From positions 42,234,125 through 42,298,124 of the forward strand of contig NC_091932.1 in assembly GCF_041260155.1 (NCBI RefSeq): 64,000 nt of DNA, read 5' to 3'. A program made the translations under genes and the position numbers. Positions 34,101 through 44,808 of this stretch are shown here, in pieces (the first letter of the stretch is position 1; every line of letters starts with the position of its first letter). The notes under the pieces were generated by a model, which had not been told where the DNA came from, ran no database searches, and worked only from the letters and a program-made list of their open reading frames with translations. This DNA comes from Ptychodera flava. Lineage: Eukaryota; Hemichordata; Enteropneusta; Ptychoderidae.

Positions 34101-37100
34101 CACAATGCACAGCGTTGGCAGGGCTTTGCTTTATGGTAGAGTAGGAAGAAAATGCTGTATGTTTTGGATAAATGTAATGAAAATTTTATCAAAACTTACA
34201 GCTATGGTCCCCTAAAGACAATGTTGAAAAATCTGCTTATGATCACATTGTACAAATTCATTTGACATTCTCGTATTAGAAAATCTGTACCTTCAATTGT
34301 TTTTCGCTCTTAAATGTTTTCATACAGCAATTTCTCCAGCTTAACTCTGTGAGTGCTATAATTTTTCCTGCCAAAATTTTAGTGCAATATTCTACCAATT
34401 TTCCTAATTTTTTTTACAATTTTTTTCATAATTTTGGACCAAATGGACATCACAGTTGATTGGCTATAGATTTTTATCAAAATTTTAATGTAAATTAGAA
34501 AAAAATTGACCAGTGTACATATGATAAAGTCGACAAAAATTGACTTTGGCACTCAAAGGGTTAATAATTTGAATCCTTCAGTGTCTCTCACATGTTTATG
34601 GTCAGTTGGTCACCAATGTTATCTGGATCAAATTAATCAACAGAGTACTCTTAATACTGTTAATTTCAAGCTGAACAGATCCTTTACATATAATTATCAT
34701 AACAAAACATTCATTAAAAAAAGTTTACTATCACTTGAACCTTGGTTGGGAAAATAAATAAGTACAATACTTTTATACTCACTGAAAAAACCAGCCACAT
34801 TCAGAACACTGCAAACTGTCAGCTGGATAGTTTTTGTATTTAATGAGTTAATTACAGAAAATATGAAAACTAACCTTGTTCTGTCAGATGGATTGATTGC
34901 AACAAGTGATCCTCTGTCCCACATGATGTCAAATTTCCCAGCATGCATTCTGTTCAAAACAAGTTTGCAATTTTCAAATAGCACATACTCCACTAATCAA
35001 TCAACATTAATACAAATAATAAACAAGTTGATTTATGAGTAAATAAACAAATAAGTAAATGAATTGGCCAGTATAACTGATGTTGCAAATTTCACAAAAA
35101 CAGCAACTAATAATGACGCACACATCAAAGCACTGCAATAAGGGAGGTCGGTGGACTTCAAGGCATAAGTATGTAAGCAAACAGCCTATTGTTTTTGCAG
35201 GCTACCAGGCCATATACAAAAGAATTACACAACAATGCGCAAAAAATTATGGCACTCCATTGATGTCTAATCACTATTCTGAGAAGGATGTGTACATATC
35301 CACTTCAGTACCAGATATCTACTGGTTTGACCCACACTATTGATTGATAATTTCTGAAAACAAATGAGATTCTAGGGAGCATAACACAATTGACTATGAA
35401 TTGTACTGAGATCAGGCAGTGATACAACAGACAAATGGTTATCTTTGAAATTTGAAATGACATATCTTTGAAAACAATTCACTTACTCAGTAAATAGATA
35501 GAAATCACACTGAAACAATTTGATTTTGCCATCTTTACTCTGAAAATTCAATCAAACAAAAATTGATATCATTATGAAAAAATGAAATCACTAATAAACA
35601 AAAACAACTATTATTGTGCAAAGTCTGCAAATGATGACAACAATTTTTATATACACAATAACAAAAGAAACTCCATGGAAAAAAACTATTTAGTACATCT
35701 TTTTGAAATGTTCATTGAAGTTGTAAAGTAAAATATATCGATATCATAAAATGACAGTCCAAATGCCATATATTTCCTCTGAAACATTATGTTCCATGGA
35801 GTGCAGTGTGTGTGGAATTAGCAATAAATTATGGAATGTAAGTTTTCTTACAGTATAGACAGTTCCATTGGGCACACCTTCCATAGGGGTGGAGCTGTAT
35901 TCTATCTTGTGCTCTGAAAAGAATGACTTTATTGCTAATTCTGAGAACTCCACACCAACAGCTCTGTGACCCTGGTCAGCTATCCTATAATAGAAATCAC
36001 ACAAGATGAACTGAAATGAACTATAACCACTTAGGATATTTCTAACCTCTATCTGTGATTCACATAGGAAGTTTTGCATGAAGTAACAGTTGATATTTTT
36101 GTTGATATTTTTGAAGTAGAGAGACGTCTGAAGATTAGTGGAAACATCTTTGGTTGTGAACTAAAAGTGATATTTTAGGGGGCTCTAAATAATTTATGGT
36201 GTGAGTTGACTCCCTAACACTTCAAACAAAATTTCTTTGTGTCCAGTGATCTTGTCTTGCCACATTTTCAAAGATGGCTTACGAAAAGTCAGTAAAGAAA
36301 ACATCTGATGCAATCCTCTTTTAACTCGTGCATCTACACTATTCTGTTCCACTTATCTTCTCTTTCTATCTATTCCACTACTTTAGCTGGGAACAGTTTT
36401 AGTCTCTGCCTGGTACTTGCATGGGTCCTCAATTAAATCAGCAATACACTGAAATCTCATTGATGATCGATACTTGCACATGAACCAAGCCAAGTTATTG
36501 ATCAATTACATCATATCAGTGTGTCAAGTATGCCAATAGTCCAGTCAAAATAGGGTTAGACCCACCACAAATTGCAACAGATTTTTTTTCTTCAGAATGC
36601 AGAATGGAGAGGTACCCAGAACAACATACTAAAAGTTGACTTGAATCTGCCTTGGGGAAATATGTCTAATTTACATAAATCAAATATGGCTGCCAGCTGT
36701 CTGACAAAAAAACATTATTGGCAATACATCACATTTTTAAACAAGCTATTTCAGTGATTTTAAAGGTATACAGTCACCAGTAATCTAAATATGCCCATAT
36801 ATGGTCAAAGGGGCATTCCTTGGTATTCAAAATGCCCATGTGAGGGCGCTGTTTTGAAAAAGCGGCCACCCACTTAACACTTTCACCGCGGGAGGGCGCA
36901 TTCTGCGCCAACGGCCAGACTGCGGGAGGCGCGTAAACGCGCCAAGAATGTACGCGTGTATATGCGTTCGATATACGTTGGCTTTGTCTGATCTACATCA
37001 CGTTAGTTGACTATTTCCTGAAGCCTAGCGTGGCGTATGAGGTGAAGGTCAAACCTAAATGAGCATGCGCGCCAAATTTGTAAACAAATGCCGCCATACT

Positions 37101-40100
37101 CGGTCATTTCTCCGCCGTGATTTGTAAGGATCGTGTGATCGGTTGTTGTTTTTCTGTCAGAGAGTATTTAAAAATGGCGACGAATTCGAAGGCACAGTTT
37201 AACACCGACTAAGCCCTTGAGCATGTTTTTCTAGTAAGTGATAGGGGAATTGTCACTGATCGTGAAACTGAACTCGACGGAGATAGCGGAAGTCAAATTT
37301 CAAATACACGCTAATACCACACTTGAATATGTTACTGAACCAGGTGAGCAAAGACAGAGATTGCAAGCAAGACAGGAAGGTAGGCCAGCTGAGCATGCTG
37401 AGAGAAAAGTGCGACAAAGGGCCGGTGACCGACGTCACAAACGTTGATTGGGTATCCTGTGGATGTTGTACGACATCAATCTATCAATGACAATTACACA
37501 TCGGACTAGCTACCAGTATATAAGCTTATATATTATATAGCTCTCTTTTGAATGCCAGATGATACCTGTTGTTCGAAGATGAACTTGTAATAAATATGCA
37601 TATTAACCTCATTTATGTGGAATATGTTTTAGAGTATGTGTTCCCCCTACTGAATTTGAGTTAATGAAACGTAAGTAGTAATTTTTAAAGTGTTACGCTG
37701 AAAAAAAATACATTTATATATTGAAATAACAAAAAATGCAACATTTTTTGAATTTTTTTTGTAAAATCCAATATGGCCGCCATGATCACGTGACCTTCTA
37801 GGTGTGTCACATGACCTTTTGTGCATTTGTATGATGCTCTGTCATATTGCAATACTCACTGAAAAAGTTGTCCCGAATACTCTTATAATTACAAAGATAC
37901 AGCTCATGCATGTAAATCAATATTTATAAGGCTATATTTCCATAGAAAACTACGCACAAGAATGCATGTATTAAAATTAATTACGCAGTGAAAGTGTTAA
38001 AGTCGGTGATTGGTTAGATTTTCTCTTTCCATGGTAACTGTGGCAAAATTGGAAAAGGTGACAGTAAACCTTTAAAGTCTGACATTACTTATTTGGCACA
38101 CACAATCATTTTGAGATATAATGTTTAACATAGGAACTTTGATGATTTGCATAAATAAAATATGGCTTATTACATTCCCGTAAAATAACTTTTCCCCCTT
38201 AACATTACGTCAAAAACAAGCTATTTCTGTGATTTTTAAGTCAAAGTACATTTCTTTGGCATGGACAAATGATTTTGGAGGCACAATGTTTTACATAGGC
38301 ATAAATCCCACATGGCAGCCCAAATTCCTACAAATGACATTTTCACTCATACACCACATATTAAAACAAGCTATTTCAGTGACTTTTAATTTTAAATATA
38401 TTTCTTAGGCATAAAGGATGTTTTACAAAAGCACGACGATAATTTGCACAAATCCAACATGGCTGCCAAATTAATGCCCCATTGCTTAATAGTTTCTCAT
38501 ATGAATAAGTTTCTGGTATATTTTTAGAACTAAAAATCTATCAAAAAGGAACTGAAGTCCTTGGACATTTATTTTTAAAAATAAATATGGAAAATATCCT
38601 ATAAACCTATTTATAATTACGACCCATTTAATACTGAAAGTCAATTTTTAATAGGTTTGTGGGGCATCTGAAAGTGTTAAAATACTTCATGTATTTTGTA
38701 AAGAACATTTTGGGTGATTTTAGAGACTTCCATAAATGACTTACAAACAGATTAAAACAAGTTATCTAATCATATGCTTTTACTATTAAAATATTAGAAA
38801 GTCATGCGATTTTAATTACATTGTAATGTTTCTATATATGACACCTGTTGATCATTGTAAGTCATCTAAATCATTTATTTTGGTGGGGAAAATCTTCTTT
38901 GTTGTATCACTAACCTTTAAAGATAATTAGGCCTAAATATTAGATTTGTTTATCAGAGTTTCAAACAAAAATTTGAAAATTGGATGGTTTTGTGTTCATA
39001 CATCAGGTGCTGCAAACAAAGCTGTTCGTTCAGAAAGGTGTTCGTGCGCAGTTTTTCAGCGGGCCGGCACATTTCAAAACTAATCAGCTTGGGGGGGGGG
39101 GAGGAGAGAAAACAACTATTTCCTGTGGGCGAAAATAATTTCATTTCATTCAGTGGGCGGGGAGAAAATTTTGACAGTGGGTACTGAAAAATACGCAGAG
39201 GGAGGGGAATGCTGTGGTTGAAAAACTTGGGGGAGGTAAAGCACCTAACTTAGAGGGGAGCAATGTTCCAAAGGAAAACGTACATCTTATAGGAAATGAA
39301 GAATTTTAGTAATGGGGAGAGGGCCAGCAACAATAAACATCTTTACTGAGACCTTCAATTGACATTCAATAGATGACATATCAAATGAAATGCAACTTGT
39401 AGCTGCAAATACTTGCAGTTTGCTGCGAAAGGTTAATGAACGTATGTAGACATTACAAACATTCTCCCCAGTGACTGTAACTGTAATTTCTCGGGACAGA
39501 GAAAAAAGATTACCCAAATCAGCTTACCATTTCAAATCCAGGGATTTACCACAGAGTGGCAGGAAAACATTCAAGTCACTCCGCCCATCAACCAGTTTAC
39601 TGAAGTGCTTCAACAGTGTGCTGTAGAACAATATCGCAATGGTGGTCAACATTCTTTTAAAATCAATGTTGATAAAAGTAAAATGATGTATTTATCAATT
39701 CATTCATTCATTCATGACTGTTTCCAAATTAATGTTATTCAGAGTTAATTCAATCAGTGACATTTCACGGCAAAACAATATACATTGTATGTACATATAT
39801 TTCAAATAGACATATCAACATAGATTTATTGCTAAACATGTCATTTTCCTTTCTGTCAAGTACTGTACGTCACAACAACATGCTTTTTCAAATTTGCAAC
39901 ATGCCGTTCTTTTTTTGCCATACACAATGCAGCCATTCCTTTATTTCATTCATTCTGTTTGAATTTGATAAATGCACATAAATCATTTACTTCAATGATA
40001 GTGTTTATCTGGTATTTTGTTTTTTGCCCGATAGATTATCACACTTTATTTGTGGGAATTAGCCGAGGGGCGTCGAGGGCTACATTTGTTGCTAGGTACT

Positions 40101-40480
40101 TGGTGACAGGTTAAAATTGGACAAAAAAGCAGACAACATAATATTGCTAACACAAATTTTTGGCAACTAAGCATATTTCATAAAAGAAAACAAATATTCA
40201 CATAAAAGTTGACAGACAAAAAAAATTACAAACTTTGAAAAAAGTACCATGCATGATACACAAAATCTGAAATCCATCATTTGCAATATTTTGAAAAAAA
40301 CAAGATGTAATTGTATGACAAGCCTTTCCCAAGATTTGATGATGCATCCCTAACATCAAGCAAATATAGCTACCTGTTGACTTCAGACAAATGGAAATCA
40401 ATGTCACCCATCTGCCATGCTTTTTTCCATTTCTCTTCTGTGAAGTAGTTCTCTTGATTGCCACTGGAAGATTTTGACAT
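31173..40480 (-). CDS. Thiopurine S-methyltransferase-like gene, copy B, intact
   Basis: SAM-dependent methyltransferase of the TPMT family, a cytosolic enzyme that S-methylates thiols. Coding exons: 40374-40480, 39528-39620, 35852-35984, 35487-35539, 34875-34949, 33073-33158, 32323-32367, 31173-31288. They total 708 nt, 235 residues plus stop, in one frame with GT-AG borders; human TPMT is 245 residues. Visible: N-terminal EKWKKAWQMGDIDFH (residues ~17-31, the conserved W...W region); LPLCGKS (56-62), the SAM-binding loop; VGVEFSE (76-82), with the acidic residue expected to contact SAM; IKLFQCDFY (~117-125); FDIMWDRGSLVAINPSDR (135-152), the family signature; LLKPDGSYLL; GPPFPIP (183-189); C-terminus ending TLLIFK. 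The start is the first ATG after a splice acceptor at about 40488, so a non-coding first exon lies upstream. The gene lies between broken copies A and C. No signal peptide or membrane segment is visible. The family is clear; whether the natural substrate is a thiopurine-like thiol is not. Confidence 0.93.
31318..31538. repeat. Inverted duplication (~58-bp arms) in last intron of TPMT copy B
   Basis: The arm at 31318-31377 (GACTCATTTTTACACAACAT...) and the arm at 31481-31538 are reverse complements with only a few differences, separated by a loop of about 100 bases. In the pre-mRNA this would form a long, nearly perfect stem about 30 nt upstream of the last exon's acceptor. Confidence 0.85.
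31740..32045 (-). repeat. Dispersed ~320-bp repeat, GCRCCTC-ended family, copy 3
   Basis: In intron 7 of TPMT copy B. It is more diverged than the other copies but keeps the order GAGAGCGAAAGACTT, TTGATCAAACTTTCCT, CATGAAACTTTCAACCATTC, CGGGTCAATGTGCAAA and GAGCCCCTACAAGTGGTC, parallel to 2330-2645. Confidence 0.6.
34341..34564 (+). mobile_element. TTAA-flanked piggyBac-type MITE, copy 3
   Basis: Lies in the intron between exons 5 and 6 of TPMT copy B. TTAA at 34341-34344 is followed by a mutated left end (CTCTGTGAGTGC); the right end GCACTCAAAGGG is followed by TTAA at 34561-34564. Size and body match the 24137-24362 copy. Confidence 0.75.
36535..36759 (+). repeat. Dispersed repeat with CATAAATC...ATGGCTGCC unit, left part
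   Basis: Begins AATAGTCCAGTCAAAATAGG, then CCACCACAAATTGCAACAGA, then TTACATAAATCAAATATGGCT and an ACAAGCTATTTCAGTGATTTT block. The same order of blocks occurs at 58348-58560. The repeat continues at 38085 after the inserted elements at 36760-38075. Confidence 0.65.
36878..37996 (+). mobile_element. Deleted piggyBac-like element nested in a MITE
   Basis: Flanked by TTAA at 36874-36877 and 37997-38000, with inverted ends CACTTTCACCGCG and CGCAGTGAAAGTG (12 of 13 bases pair). Sub-terminal sequence is GC-rich and palindromic (GGCGCGTAAACGCGCC). About 300 bp in, a broken frame resembles a transposase N-terminus. The catalytic part is absent and the right half is AT-rich non-coding sequence, so the element is an internally deleted, non-autonomous derivative. 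Confidence 0.8.
37174..37447 (+). pseudogene. Broken N-terminal fragment of a piggyBac-like transposase frame
   Basis: From ATG at 37174 the frame reads MATNSKAQFNTD, stop, then ALEHVFLVSD...VTDRETELDGDSGS. It then shifts frame into FQIHANTTLEYVTEPGEQRQ and an arginine-rich tail RKVRQRAGDRRHKR, ending at 37447. The acidic DRETELDGDSGS block is like the acidic N-termini common in piggyBac transposases. Placement within TTAA-bounded ends supports the reading. One stop and at least one frameshift make it non-functional. Confidence 0.6.
38085..38490 (+). repeat. ATGGCTGCC-type tandem repeat, right part, ~3 units
   Basis: Units of roughly 125-140 bp each contain GCATAAATCCAACATGGCTGCC-like, AAAACAAGCTATTTCAGTGA-like and TTTCTTTGGCA-like blocks, starting about 38100, 38230 and 38360. 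They continue the repeat interrupted at 36760. Lies in intron 2 of TPMT copy B. Confidence 0.65.
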
Positions 40481-40487
40481 CCTTCTA

Positions 40488-42222
40488 TTCTGAGAAATAA
40501 ACCATGACACACATCAAATTCGTGGTTGGAAAATCTAAATATTTAAAGACTATGTGAATGGGGAAATATAAAAACTTTGAAGGGTCAAGCATTTATTAGG
40601 GGGCATCCCAAAAGGTCCAAAGGTCATGGTGTACCGATATTTTGCCTGCACAACAAGTTACCTGTGTCATCAACATATAGTTTTCAAGTTCAAGGCCCCC
40701 CCCCCCCCGAAAAAACCTCACTGCGGTCTGACATTTGATCATTTAGAAACAGCCCGAAGAAGCAATTTCACCGTAACCAAAATCAACCTTTTTCTTACGG
40801 CTATCGTGACAGTATCAATAAATAAGCGTATTAACAAACAAACTAAACAAATCTTACTGAACGATCTACATTAAATATGCGTCATTAAAAAAACAAAAAC
40901 ACTTTTGTTCGGTTTTAACAATCACAGTCCTCCAGTGGCAGTAGCTCTTGTCTGAGCTGTGAAACGGTCCCACGAAGCATCACGCTTAGTTGGACCATGG
41001 ATCTATTTTTTACATCCATGGTTGGACATACATTACATGACAGCCAGCGCAGCTGACCGTGGATTTGGAAAAAAGCATGAATCAGAATTCAATTGACGTG
41101 TATCCTTTACGAATTGTCAACTTCCGTGTTGCATGTTCTGTCGGTATCTCTCCAAAGTACGCCTTCATGCTCTTGGGGTCCATGTTCTATCAATACCGGC
41201 GCAAGGACTGTTCATTTACGATTAACATTCAAGGTAGCACTTAGCACTCTGCCTGGCAGATTACTAAAATTACTAAAATTAGTAGCAGTACCGTAGCTTC
41301 ATGTAGCTTGAAGCCTTACCGGGAGTAGAATGGCGAAACTAAATTGATTAAATTGCCTTTGAGCAAGGTACATATACTGACATGACAGTAGGATATCGCG
41401 ATACAAACCTGTCGTACATTCATCTGGCAGTATGAGTATATCACTATCATCTCGTCGCTCGGACTGATCATGACCCCGTTCGCGTCACTGAACAAACTCT
41501 CAGTCATAGCTACGAAAAACGATGGTAGACAGACATAATGAACAATACGCCCTGATGTTGAGAAATACCTTATTAAAACTGCGTCCGCGTAAAAATCTGT
41601 TGCCGCCAACAAAGTTCAGATCCTCCTACTCAGTACTTGCAGCAATAACTGTAACTCGGTGACCCACATGAAGGAGGTATACGCGTTCTAATTCTGCACT
41701 CGAGAGGTACGGGTCAAACTATTAGGTCAGGGGGTGGTTGCAAAGTAAGAGGAGGAGGCTGAAAGAGTTGTCAAGCAGCAAGCGGAAGCGGCCTAGACAG
41801 TGTTGCCATGCCGACTTCGTGCACCACTTAATGCACTGCTGGCGTGTCGCTAGTTGGCGACTATGTCTGTTACCAGACGGTGCACCTACATGCTGAACTC
41901 AACTGTTAAAGAACCCTTCTGAAGAATAGCATCACCACGGGCATCGCTATCCTGGGTACAGTAGTTGCCCGCTTGCATACCGTGCAACTCTCTTTATACT
42001 TCGGCATACTTCATCATGGGGTTTTACATGTAGGTAACTTGGCTAATTGTGCAAATATGTTTTGCTATCTCTCTCCAGGGACTTTTTCCATTCTTTCTTT
42101 TTTCACTCCTTACTGCTATAATATTCCCTTTCCTTTTTGAGAATTTTTTCTTCACATGACACAATGAGAGCAAAATACGAAATGTATAGCCGCACTATAA
42201 AGTTGATATCTAGCTTTGCATT
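40488..42222 (-). promoter_or_regulatory. Probable 5'-UTR exon and promoter region of TPMT copy B
   Basis: The first coding exon of copy B has an acceptor just before its ATG, so transcription starts further upstream. On the minus strand, AATAAG followed by GTATTTC at about 41575 is a plausible donor for a non-coding first exon in a stretch richer in CG dinucleotides than the rest of the locus. No TATA box was recognised. The placement is inference. Confidence 0.3.
40994..41022. mobile_element. Short palindromic element flanked by TTGGAC repeats
   Basis: ACCATGGAT and ATCCATGGT pair around a T-rich loop. TTGGAC stands at 40990-40995 and again at 41022-41027, so 40996-41021 is bounded by a direct repeat. 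The layout (CCATRGA-type palindrome, T-rich loop, 5-6 bp duplication) matches the element at 9183-9213. Confidence 0.55.
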
Positions 42223-42303
42223 AGCTGAGGAAACGCAGCTATCTGTTGGCGGGGTATAGCGGGCATCGCTATGCGGATCTAAGGTAGCTGCATTTCCACA
42301 GCT
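42223..42303. repeat. Foldback with GGAAAYGCAGCTA arms
   Basis: AGCTGAGGAAACGCAGCTATCT on the left pairs with AGGTAGCTGCATTTCCACAGCT on the right. GCTAT/ATAGC blocks pair further inside around GGGCATC. Lies upstream of TPMT copy B. Confidence 0.6.
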
Positions 42304-42342
42304 AGCTTTGCATGTAAATCCCCAGTAAAACTAACTTATATT

Positions 42343-42472
42343 TTCGCGATGGTTTCGTTTATCGTGTGCATGGTCACCCATTCTTTCATTATCTTCCGAC
42401 ATGTCAAACGATATGAGTAGTATCTCGCATCAAACAAAATTCATGAAAAATGGCCGACTTTGTCCCTTTAAA
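42343..42472 (+). repeat. Partial copy of the 46-kb foldback family
   Basis: TTTTCGCGATGGTTTCGT, GCATGGTCACCCATTC, CGACATGTCAAACGATA and AAAATTCATG...TTTGTCCCTTTAA occur in the same order as at 46066-46214. Only the right arm and right flank of that family are present here; the inverted left arm is missing. Confidence 0.7.
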
Positions 42473-43689
42473 TATCAAACCAGAATAAATTGAACGACTA
42501 AACTTCAGATGACTGTCGCTCGAACTGGCATGATGTTGCGCAGATAGTGGAGTTAACGCCTTGGCCCATAGTTTGTGACTGTATAAACTCAGTTGCCGAT
42601 AAACGCCAGGCGACTTGGGTGCCAGTCTAGGATAAGTCCACAACTCCGATCAAGGATGGATACTTAAGGTGTGTTTTTTTTTGCATCACAAACACTGGAT
42701 GACATGCAAATGGAGTCAATACAACTGTTGACTCTTTTATTAAAGACGATTCTGACTTCCCCTCTTTGAGGGAACTTGAAAGATGGCCACCATCAAATCC
42801 AAAGAAGGGAATAGAAAATATTAGAGCAACCCCGATTTAGAGACAAAATGCTGAAGTGTCGAAACCCATGTTAAAAGACGAATCTTCAAAAAAGTAATAT
42901 TTACAGATGACCAAGGCAAGTCAATGCCAAATCACTATGAAGGCGCGTCGACTTTCTAGTATCGAAATTTGACGTGGTTCCCAACTATTTCTGTGAATTA
43001 GAAACAAAATACACAACAATTATAAATGGCTTTATCATGACATGGTCTCCAAGCTAATTTTGAAAACGGTTTTCTTTTTGGATATCGATATTGGTGACAA
43101 ATTTCACCTTTTCTAACCCATCATGCCAAGGCACTTCAGCAAATTTGGATCTGACGCTTCGCTTCTCAATCATTTTGGTAGTGCAGAAAGCTCTTACACA
43201 ACATATAATCGGGAACTTCATCAGGGTTCTGCACGCAGTTCCTTTTTGAAAATAGATGGGAATACCAAATTTACAAAAATAGTATGAATAAATTATATGG
43301 TAAAATCTTTCCGACTTGCACGGTTTTGATCTCGTTTCTTATTTTGCGCCGTTCTCGCCGTAGGTTGAAGAATGACGTGATTTTTGGCTCCAGGTTTTCT
43401 GGGGTAAAGAATTATGTGATAAAAACTCAGAAATGTGACTAAAAATGTAAGTTTTATAAACTCTCGTTTCAGTCTCGCAAGACAGATGAAAGTTTAAAAA
43501 TTCTATTACCCTGTTAGAAGTACTGGAAGTAAATAAAGTCCCGACATGTGACGAGTGTGTCGGTGTGTAATCCCCTGGCGTTGGAGTCATCGAACTCTCC
43601 GTAAAGTTTGCGCGCGGAAATTTACAAATTTTCATTTTTGAGGCGCATACTACCTTAAATAAGAAGCGTGCGCACAGGACTGTGGGATT
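42473..43689. other. Intergenic, no gene recognised
   Basis: Short frames only. ACTTAAGGTGTG near 42662 and GAGGCGCATACTACCTTAA near 43636-43656 look like opposite ends of the TTAAGGT-type element families elsewhere in the window, but the sequence between them has no further support as one element. Confidence 0.4.
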
Positions 43690-44031
43690 AGCCGTCAAAT
43701 TTTACGATTACACAAAATTAATTCTGCTACTACGTAAAATTAATTGGAGGTACTAGTAAAATTATTTCAGCACGATAGATTAAATGGAATTTACAAAATT
43801 ATTTTGATATACAGATAAAATTAATTCTACACTACATAAAATTAATTTTAAAATATAAAATAATTTCCCCCAAAAAAGGAAAATTAATTCAAAATAGCAG
43901 GGAAAATCAATTCTATGATACATAATATCACTTTCAGTATGTATGATAAATTTAAAATATGTTTAATTATTTCAAGGAATATAAAAAATTAATTGCCAGT
44001 ATTAGTTAAATTAATTCGAGACTAAATTACT
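43690..44031. repeat. AATTAATT-rich degenerate array
   Basis: AAATTAATT or AAATTATTT recurs roughly every 20-30 bp through this segment, often after CTAC or TAC, giving a very AT-rich degenerate tandem pattern unlike the flanking sequence. Confidence 0.7.
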
Positions 44032-44808
44032 TTAAGGTGAAGTACTACGAATTATGTCAAAATTAAGTTGTGGTGTCATTTTCTTGAAACTTTGCACAAA
44101 TATTCTTTGAAGTGTGCAAGTGCAAAATAAAATAAAAAATGGGGGTCACCACGCTCGTTTCCATGGAAACGGACGTAAAATGGCGTCGTTAGAAATAAAT
44201 AGAAATGATATATTCACTTAAACTAAAGAAAGCAATTATAAAAAGCTTAGCAAATGAGTTAATTTTAATATATACCAAGACTTAAGATCCATATCTATCG
44301 AATGTATAGTTTTCATGATGTTTGTAAAGAAATTTTTACATAAGTATCGATTACAAAATGACGATATCGAAATTATATCACTACATAATTTTCGAACTTT
44401 CTTCCTGTCGCTTTGAATGGTGTCATTTTGACCAAACTTGGCGAATAAAATCCTGACATAATACCATTTAGTTTACACTTTTAATAAAAGGGTGTCACCA
44501 CGCTACTTTTTACAATATCTCCAGGTGAACGGTAATATGCGCCATGTAAATGGGAGAGAAATGTTAATTTTTCGCTCATATTGAATAAAAACCAGCTTCC
44601 TAGGGGGTCAAAATATTACAAGGTTATAGGTCACATGTATTTCTAAGAGACTGGGTCAAAAAATTAGGTAAAAGTGCAATTTCAACAATGACAAGTGATG
44701 TTAAATACATGCGCTACAAAGTAACCCATTTGCGACAGGCTGGAGTTAAATCTGCGCATAAACGTTCTAAAGCGTGTGCGCGTCCGAATTCGTCGCCCTT
44801 TACCTTAA
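44032..44808. mobile_element. Putative TTAA-bounded element with repeated GTCACCACGCT motif
   Basis: TTAAGGTGAAG at 44032 faces CTTTACCTTAA at 44808, an imperfect inverted pair with TTAA borders. Inside, two diverged ~350-bp halves each contain GGTGTCATTTT then GGTGTCACCACGCT or GGGGTCACCACGCT (about 44071/44144 and 44420/44492). A perfect 16-base palindrome CGTTTCCATGGAAACG is at about 44155. No coding capacity. Confidence 0.45.

Larger units (their letters stand above)
36760..38075. mobile_element. Outer T2-like MITE (TTAAAGGTATACAGTCACC ends), split by an insertion
   Basis: The left end TTAAAGGTATACAGTCACC at 36760 and the right end GGTGACAGTAAACCTTTAA at 38075 form inverted repeats with TTAA borders. 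The outer element itself is short (about 115 bp on the left and 75 bp on the right) and is interrupted by the 1.1-kb piggyBac-like element at 36878-37996. The outer element lies inside the ATGGCTGCC tandem repeat, so three insertion layers are visible. Confidence 0.75.

Noticed and set aside
42662..43656. One large TTAAGGT-ended transposon
   Set aside because: The two end-like motifs face each other, but they are short, imperfect and 1 kb apart with no shared sub-terminal sequence.
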